A stretch of 64,000 bases of DNA from Bombilactobacillus bombi (lineage in GTDB: Bacteria > Bacillota > Bacilli > Lactobacillales > Lactobacillaceae), in NCBI RefSeq assembly GCF_003522965.1, contig NZ_CP031513.1:1778085-1842084 (forward strand). The letters run 5' to 3'. Under the pieces are notes generated by a model that made no database searches, had not been told where the DNA came from, and worked only from the letters and a program-made list of their open reading frames with translations. The translations under genes were made by a program, and so were the position numbers. Below are positions 8,291 through 17,691 of the stretch, piece after piece (position 1 is the stretch's first letter; the number at the start of each line of letters is the position of its first letter).

Positions 8291-9169
8291 TTAAGCAGAT
8301 ATTATTTTTTGTAAAACTTTCAAAAAGGCTTCCGCAGCACTAGAAAGCGGCCGATTTTTGCGCCAAACAAAATTAATTTTGGTGGTTAATTGCGGTGCTA
8401 ATGGGCGAAAAACTAAGTTAGGGATGTCTATGGCATTGATGAGGTGATCTAGACAATAAACTATGCCAACATCTGCTTGAACTAACATTGCTGCGTTAAA
8501 TAACAAATTATAAGTACCAATTATGTTTTTTGAAGCAATAGCATGTCCAAACCAATTCTCTAATTGACCAAAAGTGTAAGGTTGCCTCGGAAAGATAGCA
8601 GGAGTGCCATCTACATCTTCTGGCGTAATGACTTGCTGTGTTGCCAGCTGATTAGTAGGATGCATTAAGATGCCCCAAGTATCTACATAGGGCAAAACCA
8701 TAAAATTATACTCTTGCATATTAGTAGGATCTAACAACAGGGCAAAATCTAGAAAACCAGATTTCATTTTATAACGTAATTCTTCGCCACTACCGCTAAA
8801 TAAGTGAATATGCACTTGGGGATACTGAACATTCATTATTTTAAGAGCTTGAGCTACAGGTTTTAAAGCTTGGGTCTCACCACAACCTATATATAAATCG
8901 CCACTTATAACTTGTTGATCAGTTAAGTCGCTTTTAGTTTTATCAATCATTGTGATAATTTCTTGGGCGCGTTGCAAAAGATAAGTGCCTTGTGCAGTAA
9001 GGCTAATATGTCGACTGCCACGCTGAGCTAATGTTACCCCGAGCTCAGCTTCTAATGCGCTTAGTTGACGAGATAATGCTGGTTGAGAAATATGTAAAAC
9101 TTGTGCAGCCTTAGTAATATTCCCTGATTCAGCAATAACAATAAAATTTTTAAGTGTTTGTAATTCCAT
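8291..9169 (-). CDS. LysR-family transcriptional regulator
   Basis: 292 aa, with an N-terminal winged helix-turn-helix (LKNFIVIAESGNITKAAQVL, SQPALSRQLSALE) and a periplasmic-binding-like effector domain. AGGAG precedes the ATG. It is divergent from the CMD-like gene at 9269 and convergent with the flavodoxin gene. LysR proteins usually control the divergent neighbour, so redox regulation of these two genes is likely but inferred. Confidence 0.93.
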   Translation of the reverse strand: MELQTLKNFIVIAESGNITKAAQVLHISQPALSRQLSALEAELGVTLAQRGSRHISLTAQGTYLLQRAQEIITMIDKTKSDLTDQQVISGDLYIGCGETQALKPVAQALKIMNVQYPQVHIHLFSGSGEELRYKMKSGFLDFALLLDPTNMQEYNFMVLPYVDTWGILMHPTNQLATQQVITPEDVDGTPAIFPRQPYTFGQLENWFGHAIASKNIIGTYNLLFNAAMLVQADVGIVYCLDHLINAIDIPNLVFRPLAPQLTTKINFVWRKNRPLSSAAEAFLKVLQKIISA

Positions 9170-9268
9170 TATTAGCTCCTTACATGCATTTTAAACATAG
9201 TATAGATTAAATATAAGTATTTTACATTAAATAGCTATCAATATAAGATAAATACAGAGATGATATTA

Positions 9269-9964
9269 ATGACACAAAATGAATTAATTATAGAATTGAA
9301 CAACTTAACTGCCAACTGGCTTCAAGATGTTGATGAAAACTGCGCCCAACATTTAACGACGGATCGATTATTGATACCGATTATTGCCTGTACAACCCAA
9401 GGGACAACAACGAAGATCGAAGTTTTAACAAAAAAGGCTTTGAATTCCGCAATTAAACCAGAAATTATAGTGGAAGTAGTTCTACAATTGGCGCCAATTG
9501 TAGGTATTTTACGTGTTCAACAAGCGTTAGAGTGTCTGCAACAATGTTTTGATAAGGAACATATTATTTATCAAAGACCAACTGCTGAAGCTCATTCTAA
9601 CTATGGCGCTCAAATACAGGCCAAATTATATGGCACAGAAATTAAAGATTTACTCAAGAATTTACCAGATAAAGCAGGTGAATTTATTCCTACAGCTTTA
9701 ACAGAACATTTTTTTAACGATTTTTATGGTCGAATCCTACTTTCTGTTGCTGAACGTGAGCGCTATGAATTAATGGCACTCATAACTTTAAATGTAGAAT
9801 TTCAAATTAAAGCTCATGCACTTGGGAGTCTTAAGGCTGGTAATCATGTTGGTGAATTAGTTTGGTCAACAATCCGATTGTTACCTTATATAGGATTTCC
9901 CCAAGTAATTAATGCAGTTCAACTAATACAACAAGCGTATCAAACACTACAAAATTCAAAATAG
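9269..9964 (+). CDS. Carboxymuconolactone decarboxylase-like (AhpD-fold) protein
   Basis: About 231 aa. The start is set at ATG 9269, preceded by AGAGATGA; ATG at 9260 is an alternative. Two helical repeats resemble the CMD/AhpD fold: residues about 10-105 (APIVGILRVQQALE) and about 140-230 (ALTEHFFNDFYGRILLSVAERERYELMALITLN, HALGSLKAGN, LPYIGFPQVINAVQ). No CxxC disulfide pair is visible, so a peroxidase-type activity is doubtful. Divergent from LysR and followed by a terminator, so transcribed alone. Confidence 0.78.
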   Translation: MTQNELIIELNNLTANWLQDVDENCAQHLTTDRLLIPIIACTTQGTTTKIEVLTKKALNSAIKPEIIVEVVLQLAPIVGILRVQQALECLQQCFDKEHIIYQRPTAEAHSNYGAQIQAKLYGTEIKDLLKNLPDKAGEFIPTALTEHFFNDFYGRILLSVAERERYELMALITLNVEFQIKAHALGSLKAGNHVGELVWSTIRLLPYIGFPQVINAVQLIQQAYQTLQNSK

Positions 9965-10491
9965 TTGGAACATAAGAGATTAGGATGAAAACACATCCTA
10001 ATCTTTTTTGCTTATGAAATTTCTAAATCATATACTGAAGAGTATTTTATTTCCAGTTATCAACGAGCAAAAACTCAACATACTTAATAATTATTAGGAA
10101 AAAGAGCTCAAGCATTTGGATGAGTCCAAAATGTTAATGATTGTACATTTAAAAATAAGATAGTTGTGCTAAAAAGCGTAAGTTTCAACTTAGGCTTTTT
10201 TATTTTTGGGGTTTTTAATAAATCGCTATCTTTGGGGAGAATTAGCAATTAAAAAAGCATCGATATTTTAATTAATAAAACGTTATATATCTTAGGAAAA
10301 CTATACATAAATATTAATAATTAAATAATTATTGTTAAAATAGCATTGAAAGTCATCCTTTTTTGCGGTATATTGCAAAAGGATGTTGAAATTGCCACTT
10401 GGATTTTTTTATGAAAAGTAAATATTATCATTTGCTGGTGATTTTATTCACTTATAGTCACATAAACTAATTTGAAGGGACTTTTTTAAGT
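9965..10491. other. Intergenic region without recognisable gene (527 bp)
   Basis: After the terminator at 9974-10009 no convincing gene is seen. It holds a second terminator-like hairpin near 10169-10205 (AAGCGTAAGTT / AACTTAGGCTT followed by T) and an inverted repeat at 10354-10385 (CATCCTTTTTTGC / GCAAAAGGATG). A 19-codon ATG-started frame at 10411 has only a GGA before it and is not called. Confidence 0.6.
9974..10009 (+). terminator. Terminator after CMD-like gene
   Basis: Perfect stem AGATTAGGATG / CATCCTAATCT and six T. Confidence 0.85.
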
Positions 10492-10680
10492 ATGGAAGAA
10501 GTAAATAATTTATTAGGATATCTCAAAGCACATCATATTTCGCAGGCACAAGTAGCCTCAATAATTAATCGCTCAATATCAGCAACTAATCGTAAAATTA
10601 ATAACCATTCAGAATTTACGCGCAGTGAAATTCATAAACTACATTATGAACTTAATATACCATTGGAGATTTTAATATAA
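10492..10680 (+). CDS. Small Xre-like HTH protein
   Basis: 62 aa, essentially a single helix-turn-helix domain: LKAHHISQAQVASIINRSISATNRKINNHSEFTRSEIHKL has the spacing of a Cro/C1-type HTH. AAGGGAC precedes the ATG. It is only 55 bases upstream of the large surface adhesin and in the same orientation, so it may control that gene, but that is inference from position. Confidence 0.7.
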   Translation: MEEVNNLLGYLKAHHISQAQVASIINRSISATNRKINNHSEFTRSEIHKLHYELNIPLEILI

Positions 10681-10735
10681 ATTAATATGACAAGAAGAGA
10701 TTGAATACTTTGCCAATGAACTAGGAGCAATAATT

Positions 10736-13630
10736 ATGAAGATTTATCAAAAAAAGTGGTTGTTCACACAATTAATTTTTATATTAGGTACAGTGTTAGG
10801 CCTTATATACTTTAGCAGTTTTACTACTGTTCAAGCAGCTAGCACTAATAATCAATCAGCACTTTCAAATGTGTTGCAATTTACACAAGTTCCCCAATTA
10901 TCTCAATCATCAGGGAATATAACTAATAGCGCTATACCTAGTCCGGGTTCAGAACCTCTTCCACCTGCAAGTGATAAGCTTGAAGACGCAGATAATCCTT
11001 ATTATGATACCCAAGAACATAATTTAGATATGTACAAAGATGGTTCTGGAGGTTATATAGCAGTGGTTTATACTGCAAAAGGTTTCTTAGAAGCTGTTTT
11101 TGATCCTGCTTGTTATAATGATGCACCTCAATCAGATAACTATCATTCTGGTTGGACCATGAATAATACAAATCATGATGGCTGGAAAACTTATGCTAAA
11201 GCAGGAAGTCTATATAGTCAGATGAATGTCACACAAACTTATTTGCCGATTTCTAAAATTCATAAAGTTATCTTTGAAAACGATATTGATATGGATTATG
11301 TTGATAATACTACTGCTTTAAATTACTATATTAACGTAGTTAAGCCCGGAACAATTGGTAATGGTAATTATGGAGCTGGTGGGGGAGATTATAATTATGT
11401 AAGAATTAGACACGATAAATTTGATATTGATGGAAATGGATTTAGATTAAATATGGGCTGGAATAATTTGGCGTTGATCGGACGTAATGGAGGAGCTAGT
11501 CCTGCTGATATAGCTTATAAAGAAGATTGGACTTTGGAAAATATATCTGCTGCTTATGGTACAACTTATTTTGGAATAATAAGTTGCAATACTGGTGTAT
11601 CTACTAATTATGATGATCCGAAAACTCGTGAAAGTGGTTTGAATGGGGGATATACGTGGGTTACTTATAAGAACATTAATTATATAGGTTCGCAATTTTC
11701 ATGGACGCAAAATGGAACATCAGGTGCAACTATTGATGGCACTGTAACAGCTAATTCGGTTTTTTCTTATCGAGAACCTGGAAATCCCAATTTTCTTTGG
11801 CGTACAGAAACTAGCGGAAATCAGCAAATTTTTCAAGAAGATAGAATTATTTTTGGATCTAATTGTGATTTTTGGGGGTCTACGTATAATGGAAATGGAT
11901 TACAGTTAACAGGATCGGCTGAATTTAAAGATGGTTCTAAAGTGCATATTTTTCCTCATGGACAAGGTGGAGAAGGTAACTTAGATGGTCTTAATTATGG
12001 AATTACATTTACAACTAACAATCCAAAACTAAGATTAGAAGGTGATGCACAATTACAAATTGTTTGTGATACTCATAACGGTAATGATACTATAGATTCT
12101 AGTGGGAATTATCACCCCGGTCCTTCTAGATCAGAATATAACTATACAGACTATACAAGCGTCACTGCTGGAGCTTTTAGGATGAATAGTGGATTAACTC
12201 CTCCTGATTTATCATATAAAGGAATTGCTGGAAAAGCGCCCGCAATAAATATAATAATTGATGGTCGGGTTTATAATGATATGGCACCTGTCCGAATGGA
12301 TGCTGGAATAGCTAATTTGTCACATGGTGATTTTCATATTTTAGCAAAAAATTTAGGAAATTACACTGGTGCTAATGGCTTAATGCAAGTTGCTGGTAAT
12401 GGTATGAAAATCCGAGTTAAACAGGGCGGAGATTTTAGTATTATTATTGGTGATAGTAATCGGACTAGTACTTCACCTTTAAGTTTGCTTTATGGGACAG
12501 GCATGGATATAGCTATTGATAGTCCTAAGAGTGTTATTTTGGATAAAAAACAAGATCCCCAATGTTCTAACGACTATTTGGTTAATGGTGGTAATTCTAC
12601 TATTAAAGTCTATAATTCCAGAGTTGCTGCTTCTGGGGTTACACCGGATGCTAAGGGAAAACAGCCTGTATCAATAGGAATGAATGGTGAAGAACCATTA
12701 AGAGTTGAAGCACTAGAATTACCTTTTAGTGGGAACTATATCATGCTAGGTAATTATTTGACAGATGATTCTAATATTCAAGCTATGAAGCAAGGAAAAT
12801 ATGGAGCATTAGAGCCCTTAAAGACAATTATGGCTCAAATGCAGACTGGTGCTCCTGGTTCACTGGATCAAACAGCCAAGGAATTTGACTATATTCGTCT
12901 ACAAGACTTGCCGGCACCAACATTAGATAATCAATTTACTGATTGGTCTTATCTAACACCACCAGCGACATCAACCACTGACAAGCTGCAAAGAATGGTT
13001 ACTGGCAGTTATAGTGGTGATGAATGGGAAGATGACAAGGAAACTACTCCTGATAAATTCATTCCTGAAAAACCACTAATTGGAGTGCAAGTCAAACGGT
13101 TAAAGAAGGGCAAACAAGTTGGTAGTACCAATGATGCTGATTATGACTTTATTGATTTAGGTAATACGTTTAATACTGATCAAGCAGATCGAAAATACAA
13201 TACTACAAGACCTGTTTCGGGAGTTGGTGATCCACTTATTGGTAGTATCACAGTCCCAGTCACGCCTAATAAAGTGAATACTGATGGCACAATATTTGAT
13301 TCTAGTCAGAATATTAGTACAAACTTATTGGGTGTAAAAACTGATCCCAAAGATCCCTATAATGTAAATGCGTTAGCACAACAGGCTAGTGGTAAAGATC
13401 CTGGCACCATGCATAGTGATGGTGGTGGAACTCCACCAGTGCCGCGTTATATTGACCCTCAAGATATCACATGGGATGATCATAAATTTACATTTGATTT
13501 ACAAAAAGTGTTAGATGATTATAACGATAGAATTAAGCAATATAACGACACCCAAACTAATCCAGCAAACAAGAAAAGTTACTTGTACCTTAAATCTTCC
13601 GATAAGATTGTGACTCATGCGGGTGACTAA
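10736..13630 (+). CDS. Secreted WxL-type surface adhesin, N-terminal part (frameshifted)
   Basis: 964 aa from the ATG after AGGAGC. The signal peptide has a hydrophobic core and cleavage after VQA (about residue 35). A large beta-rich region follows; residues about 170-600 contain glycine/asparagine-rich strands (FENDIDMDYV, FDIDGNGFRLNMG) like the beta-helix-type putative adhesive domains of lactobacillar surface proteins. The frame ends at TAA 13628 just after SSDKIVTHA, while the homologous-looking continuation is in the +1 frame. No LPxTG anchor is present; the C-terminal WxL-like domain lies in the second frame. Function is probably host or biofilm adhesion. Confidence 0.85.
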   Translation: MKIYQKKWLFTQLIFILGTVLGLIYFSSFTTVQAASTNNQSALSNVLQFTQVPQLSQSSGNITNSAIPSPGSEPLPPASDKLEDADNPYYDTQEHNLDMYKDGSGGYIAVVYTAKGFLEAVFDPACYNDAPQSDNYHSGWTMNNTNHDGWKTYAKAGSLYSQMNVTQTYLPISKIHKVIFENDIDMDYVDNTTALNYYINVVKPGTIGNGNYGAGGGDYNYVRIRHDKFDIDGNGFRLNMGWNNLALIGRNGGASPADIAYKEDWTLENISAAYGTTYFGIISCNTGVSTNYDDPKTRESGLNGGYTWVTYKNINYIGSQFSWTQNGTSGATIDGTVTANSVFSYREPGNPNFLWRTETSGNQQIFQEDRIIFGSNCDFWGSTYNGNGLQLTGSAEFKDGSKVHIFPHGQGGEGNLDGLNYGITFTTNNPKLRLEGDAQLQIVCDTHNGNDTIDSSGNYHPGPSRSEYNYTDYTSVTAGAFRMNSGLTPPDLSYKGIAGKAPAINIIIDGRVYNDMAPVRMDAGIANLSHGDFHILAKNLGNYTGANGLMQVAGNGMKIRVKQGGDFSIIIGDSNRTSTSPLSLLYGTGMDIAIDSPKSVILDKKQDPQCSNDYLVNGGNSTIKVYNSRVAASGVTPDAKGKQPVSIGMNGEEPLRVEALELPFSGNYIMLGNYLTDDSNIQAMKQGKYGALEPLKTIMAQMQTGAPGSLDQTAKEFDYIRLQDLPAPTLDNQFTDWSYLTPPATSTTDKLQRMVTGSYSGDEWEDDKETTPDKFIPEKPLIGVQVKRLKKGKQVGSTNDADYDFIDLGNTFNTDQADRKYNTTRPVSGVGDPLIGSITVPVTPNKVNTDGTIFDSSQNISTNLLGVKTDPKDPYNVNALAQQASGKDPGTMHSDGGGTPPVPRYIDPQDITWDDHKFTFDLQKVLDDYNDRIKQYNDTQTNPANKKSYLYLKSSDKIVTHAGD

Positions 13631-15047
13631 CTTCCAGCAGTCTTATGATAAGGAAACTAAGATAATCAGTTTAATGCTAGGTTTAGGTAAGATTAAACCG
13701 TATTATCTTTTAGGGGAAAAGATTAACTTGCCTCTGAATTATATGGAAGGTGATGGGGATGCAACCCAGATTAATCTTACGGGACATTTGACTTCTAAGG
13801 ATAGTACTGGTAAATATGTAGACTATCCTGGAGCAGTGGACCAAAAAATAAATCATACTCTTGACAAAAAAGAACTCAATACGCAAGTCGATTTACCATG
13901 GCAATTGGATAACATTACACCAAAAGAGGGTTCCTATGATTTCTTTATTTCTGGATCTGATGATGCCAAAGATAGCAATAATCAAGGAAATGTTGCCCAA
14001 TCTGTTGATAAGACTACTAATAAAGTCAATGAAAAAGGTCTCGACTTTAAGTATCAGGTCATTCCTTTCCCTGCTTATGAAGGTAAGCAATTGATTGGCA
14101 AAAGTACTACCCCTTATGATAAAAGTAATAAAGAGCATGCTCCCCAGGGTGTTCAAGATGTCACGACGACCTTTGTTCCAGATGCCAACCAAGAATTAGA
14201 CGGGAAAATCTATATTTCACAAGCAGATTTAGATGCTGGAAATGGCGATTTAAGTGCTAATGCCTCAACTATCAGTCAAGGAGCTACTATTACTGCTACC
14301 TATAAAGACGGTAATAGAACTATAACTTCTGGTCCTAAAACGTTTGAATTCTATGACGCTTTGGATTCTAATAGTCAAAAAGAATATTCTGCAGCTGATT
14401 TTTGGAAGGGGAAAACTGTTTTTCCTGCAGGAACGACCTTTACTATTAAATATAAGATTAACTTCCATGGAAGTATTAGTGCAGTAACAAAAGCAGATGA
14501 GTTACATTTTAAACCAAATAATAATAATGATTATCACGATGTAACACTGTCTACTAGCAATCGCAATTACTTCAATGTTACAGGCTCTGTGATTTTGAGT
14601 ACACCAGATGTGCTGGACTTTGGAACTCATAAAAATTATGAAATCTTGAAACAAGATAATAATTTATATCCAGATATTATTAAGAATCCCTATAAAAGAG
14701 ATCGTAGTCCTTTGAGAATCATTAATACCAGCAATGTTGATCGGAAGGTATCTTTAGATGTTAACTTGAAGTATAACGGGGTTATTAATAGTAATAATCC
14801 GTTAGATTATCTGTATTATTATACTAATGGTACTTCGGGACAGCCTCTGATTGCAGGAGATATCTCGATTGTCAATGGTAAAACTCTCAAAAAATATCAA
14901 CCAAATTCGCAAGCTTATTATGATGATATTTCAAAAACTTGGAATACAAGTATCGGACCAAGAATGAAGATACCAAAGAACACCTATATTAAAGCTGATA
15001 AATACAATGCTAAGTTAGAATGGACATTAACAGATAGTATAAATTAA
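13617..15047 (+). CDS. Secreted WxL-type surface adhesin, C-terminal part (frameshifted)
   Basis: 476 codons in a second frame that overlaps the end of the preceding one by 14 bases. The ATG at 13617 has no ribosome-binding site and the protein would have no signal peptide, so it is better read as the continuation of the upstream adhesin. Removing one G from the GGG at 13621-13623 gives an uninterrupted protein of about 1,435 aa. The C-terminus has WxL-domain traits: VILSTPDVLDFG near residue 323 and the closing YNAKLEWTLTD, i.e. the second WxL motif. It may be a real mutation, a phase-variable site or a sequencing error. Confidence 0.75.
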   Translation: MRVTNFQQSYDKETKIISLMLGLGKIKPYYLLGEKINLPLNYMEGDGDATQINLTGHLTSKDSTGKYVDYPGAVDQKINHTLDKKELNTQVDLPWQLDNITPKEGSYDFFISGSDDAKDSNNQGNVAQSVDKTTNKVNEKGLDFKYQVIPFPAYEGKQLIGKSTTPYDKSNKEHAPQGVQDVTTTFVPDANQELDGKIYISQADLDAGNGDLSANASTISQGATITATYKDGNRTITSGPKTFEFYDALDSNSQKEYSAADFWKGKTVFPAGTTFTIKYKINFHGSISAVTKADELHFKPNNNNDYHDVTLSTSNRNYFNVTGSVILSTPDVLDFGTHKNYEILKQDNNLYPDIIKNPYKRDRSPLRIINTSNVDRKVSLDVNLKYNGVINSNNPLDYLYYYTNGTSGQPLIAGDISIVNGKTLKKYQPNSQAYYDDISKTWNTSIGPRMKIPKNTYIKADKYNAKLEWTLTDSIN

Positions 15048-15060
15048 AAGCAGCTAAATT

Positions 15061-15103
15061 AAATACCCCCCAATATCTAGATTCTAGATATTGGGGGGTA
15101 TTT
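15061..15103. terminator. Very strong bidirectional terminator (43-bp perfect palindrome)
   Basis: Arms of 21 bases (AAATACCCCCCAATATC..., one central T) are perfectly complementary, with A/T-rich outer ends on both sides. It separates the convergent adhesin and alcohol dehydrogenase genes. Confidence 0.88.
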
Positions 15104-15120
15104 ATATAACAAAATAGTTA

Positions 15121-16161
15121 TTATTCACTGACAATTAATAAAGATTTAATAGCTTTTCGTTGATCCATAGCTTCATAGGCAGCCTGAATTTGGTCAAGCT
15201 TAAACCGTTTTGTGAAGACTTTTCCGGGATGAATTGTACCTTTTAAGACAGCATCTAATAAAACTTTTTGGTCATCAGTAGTTACAGAGGCGATACCACC
15301 ACGCAGACCAATGTTTTTCCAGAATAGATTATTAGTATTCATTTCTGCCTTTTGCGGGATACCAACGCGACCGACGACTGCACCTGGGCGACCTACTTTG
15401 ATGGCAGTATCAACTGATTGTTCTGTTCCCACACATTCCAAAATGGCATCAGCACCATTGCCACTGGTTAATTCCAGCACTCGTTGGACAGCTTGTTCTC
15501 CACGTTCTGGAACAATATCCGTAGCGCCAAATTCTTGAGCCAATTGTTGACGATCTTCATGCCGACTCATTGCAATAATTCTTTGAGCTCCTAACAACTT
15601 AGCCGCAATTACACCACATAAGCCCACGGCACCATCACCAAAGACTACGACTGTATCACCAGCTTTGACTTCTGCACTAGTAGCTGCGTGATAACCAGTT
15701 GCCATAACATCTGATAAAGTTAACAAATCATTAAGTTGGTCGTCAGTATAATCACTGGGAGTGCCAGGGATTTTAACCAAAGCCCAGTGTGCATTTTGAA
15801 ATCTTAAGTATTCTCCTTGATAACCGCCGTTAGTTTCGTCACCTTCATTAAGACAGTTGCCGTCAAATCCAGCCAAACAAGCAGCACAATGACCACATCC
15901 ATGTGTAAAAGGTACAATTACAAAGTCTCCTGGCTGGACGTTTTTAACTTGCGCTCCAACTTCCTCCACAATACCGATAGCTTCATGACCAACAGGAGTA
16001 TTATGTGGCCGTTGTGAAATTCCTCGATACCACCATAAATCTGATCCGCAAACGCAGGCCCGCACAATTTTGATGATTGCATCAGTTTCGGATTGAATTT
16101 GAGGTTTAGGATATTCTCGAAGTTCCATTTTACCAGGTTCAATAAAAGTTGCAGTTTTCAT
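15121..16161 (-). CDS. Zinc-dependent alcohol dehydrogenase (MDR superfamily)
   Basis: 346 aa. GroES-like domain with catalytic-zinc ligands (CVCGSDLWWY, GHEAIGIVEEVG) and the structural-zinc loop CGHCAACLAGFDGNC, then a Rossmann domain with FGDGAVGLCG. It should oxidise or reduce an alcohol/aldehyde with NAD(P). It is the last gene of a four-gene minus-strand operon of oxidoreductases starting near 18300, with its own AGGAG site 47 bases after the SDR gene. Confidence 0.92.
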   Translation of the reverse strand: MKTATFIEPGKMELREYPKPQIQSETDAIIKIVRACVCGSDLWWYRGISQRPHNTPVGHEAIGIVEEVGAQVKNVQPGDFVIVPFTHGCGHCAACLAGFDGNCLNEGDETNGGYQGEYLRFQNAHWALVKIPGTPSDYTDDQLNDLLTLSDVMATGYHAATSAEVKAGDTVVVFGDGAVGLCGVIAAKLLGAQRIIAMSRHEDRQQLAQEFGATDIVPERGEQAVQRVLELTSGNGADAILECVGTEQSVDTAIKVGRPGAVVGRVGIPQKAEMNTNNLFWKNIGLRGGIASVTTDDQKVLLDAVLKGTIHPGKVFTKRFKLDQIQAAYEAMDQRKAIKSLLIVSE

Positions 16162-16208
16162 TTAATATATCTCCTCAAGTTTTTGTGTTTATTATACTGC
16201 TTTAAAGG

Positions 16209-17030
16209 TTAGTTGTTTCCATAATAATAATTAGCCGTTGCGCCGCCATCAATTAAAAAGGTAGAGCCTGTAATAAAGCTACCCTGAGGACTCATTAATA
16301 ATTGAGCAACATTGGCTACTTCATCAGCAATACCAGGACGACCAGCTGGGGATTGGGCAAACATTTTTTTGTAGAAATCACCGCGAATACCGTTAAATTC
16401 ATCCAAAGCTAAAGGCGTAACAATAATTCCTGGAGCAATCGCATTAAGACGAGCATTTTGTTGAGACCAATTTAAAGCTTCAGCCATTACTCGCTTTTCA
16501 TTGCAACGTTTGGCTAATTGATATGCGTGCAAGGTGTCTTTAATATTTTGTTCTTGTAAAAGTGCTAGGTCTAATAATTCTTCAGTTGGCGTAAGCGCTA
16601 ATTGTTTATCTTCTTCTGGTGTCAAAGCTGGCATACGGTGTCCCGACTGGCTTGTAATAGTAACACCTACACCACCGGGAGCAATCACTTTGCCCACTTC
16701 TTCTAGCAAAACTGCAGTACCATAAAGGTCCACTTTTAAAATGGCAGCAATTGATGCTTGACTAGGTGACAAACCGGCACCATTGACCAAAGACATAATG
16801 GGACCGGATTGCTGGCCAATAGCAATCATATGCTGAATTGATTCACGTGAGGAAAGATCCATTATAATGGGTTCTACATCAAAGCCAGCTTCTTGCATTA
16901 CTTGGCCAATTTTTTGTGCATTGTCAAAGTTTTTGTCACCTAAAATAATCTTTTGGTTGGTGCCCATTCTGCGGGCGATAGCCATACTAATTTGGCCTGC
17001 ACCTACTACTAACATAACAGGTTTATCCAT
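16209..17030 (-). CDS. SDR-family oxidoreductase
   Basis: 273 aa short-chain dehydrogenase. Nucleotide-binding motif VGAGQISMAIARRMG, NGAG after strand 4, active-site Ser in TSQSGH, catalytic YxxxK in YQLAK, then NAIAPGIIVTPL and the C-terminal FITGSTFLIDGG. Gly-rich loop GAGQIS differs from the usual TGxxxGIG, as in some divergent SDRs. It lies in the MerR-linked operon between an NmrA-like gene and the alcohol dehydrogenase. Confidence 0.9.
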   Translation of the reverse strand: MDKPVMLVVGAGQISMAIARRMGTNQKIILGDKNFDNAQKIGQVMQEAGFDVEPIIMDLSSRESIQHMIAIGQQSGPIMSLVNGAGLSPSQASIAAILKVDLYGTAVLLEEVGKVIAPGGVGVTITSQSGHRMPALTPEEDKQLALTPTEELLDLALLQEQNIKDTLHAYQLAKRCNEKRVMAEALNWSQQNARLNAIAPGIIVTPLALDEFNGIRGDFYKKMFAQSPAGRPGIADEVANVAQLLMSPQGSFITGSTFLIDGGATANYYYGNN

Positions 17031-17047
17031 GAATTATAATGCTCCTT

Positions 17048-17668
17048 TTAATAGACAGGGCGTTTTGCGCCTTGTGTGTTAGGATCAGCAATCCCGATAC
17101 TTTCATTGACAAAAAGATCAGGATTGTTAATTATTTGTAAAATCACGTCAGCAATACTTTGACGTGAGCCAGAAACTCCATTATAAGATTGATCTTTGGT
17201 AGTAATTGTATATTTAACTTCGTTGCGATCATTGAGCCAAGGCAAGCGCAGGGTAGTATATTGAAGTCCAGATTCAGCTAAGAGTTGATCAGAATTTATG
17301 GCTGCTGGTAGTCCAGATAGTACTTGTTCATGATTCCAACGGCCAAACTCTCCAGGAACTTCATTATACAATCCTAAAATATTAGTAAAAATAACACGTT
17401 GGACTTGGTGTTTTTTCATTGCTGCAATTACATTCTTCGTAATGACATTGTTAGAAGTATGATCAACCACACCGACGAAGACCAAATCTTGACCAGCTAC
17501 TGCCTGCTCAACTTCTAAAATAGTTGCTTGCTTTTGTAAATTGGCTAAACGATTTTTATTACGTAATCCCAAAGTTAAATCGATATCTTGGAATGCTGGT
17601 TCATTTAATAAACGTTGTTCAACAATTTGTGCAATTTGGCCATTGGCTGCTAAAATGAGTAGTTTCAT
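17048..17668 (-). CDS. NAD(P)-binding protein, NmrA/atypical SDR
   Basis: 206 aa, a compact Rossmann-fold protein starting MKLLILAANGQIAQIVEQRLL. It has no SDR YxxxK tetrad in the usual place, as in NmrA/HSCARG-like NAD(P)H sensors and flavin-reductase-like proteins. It is a paralogue of the next upstream gene (both share an ILxxNLGLYNEVP/SSMGIYNEIP element and a C-terminal R-x-S-I-A-D segment). Substrate unknown. Confidence 0.85.
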   Translation of the reverse strand: MKLLILAANGQIAQIVEQRLLNEPAFQDIDLTLGLRNKNRLANLQKQATILEVEQAVAGQDLVFVGVVDHTSNNVITKNVIAAMKKHQVQRVIFTNILGLYNEVPGEFGRWNHEQVLSGLPAAINSDQLLAESGLQYTTLRLPWLNDRNEVKYTITTKDQSYNGVSGSRQSIADVILQIINNPDLFVNESIGIADPNTQGAKRPVY

Positions 17669-17691
17669 TATTGTCTCCTTTATCGATACTA

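Noticed and set aside
10014..10150. Decayed transposase fragment
   Set aside because: Short reading frames with stops, but no recognisable transposase or recombinase motif.
10411..10470. 19-codon ORF with Tyr codons as a second leader peptide
   Set aside because: It has only GGA upstream, no following terminator/antiterminator pair, and its residues do not point to one amino acid.
13617..15047. Independent gene starting at ATG 13617
   Set aside because: No ribosome-binding site or signal peptide, and the sequence continues the upstream adhesin; treated as its frameshifted end.
15061..15103. Insertion-sequence end or attachment site at the 43-bp palindrome
   Set aside because: It sits between convergent genes with A/T ends and behaves as a bidirectional terminator; no transposase or second copy seen.
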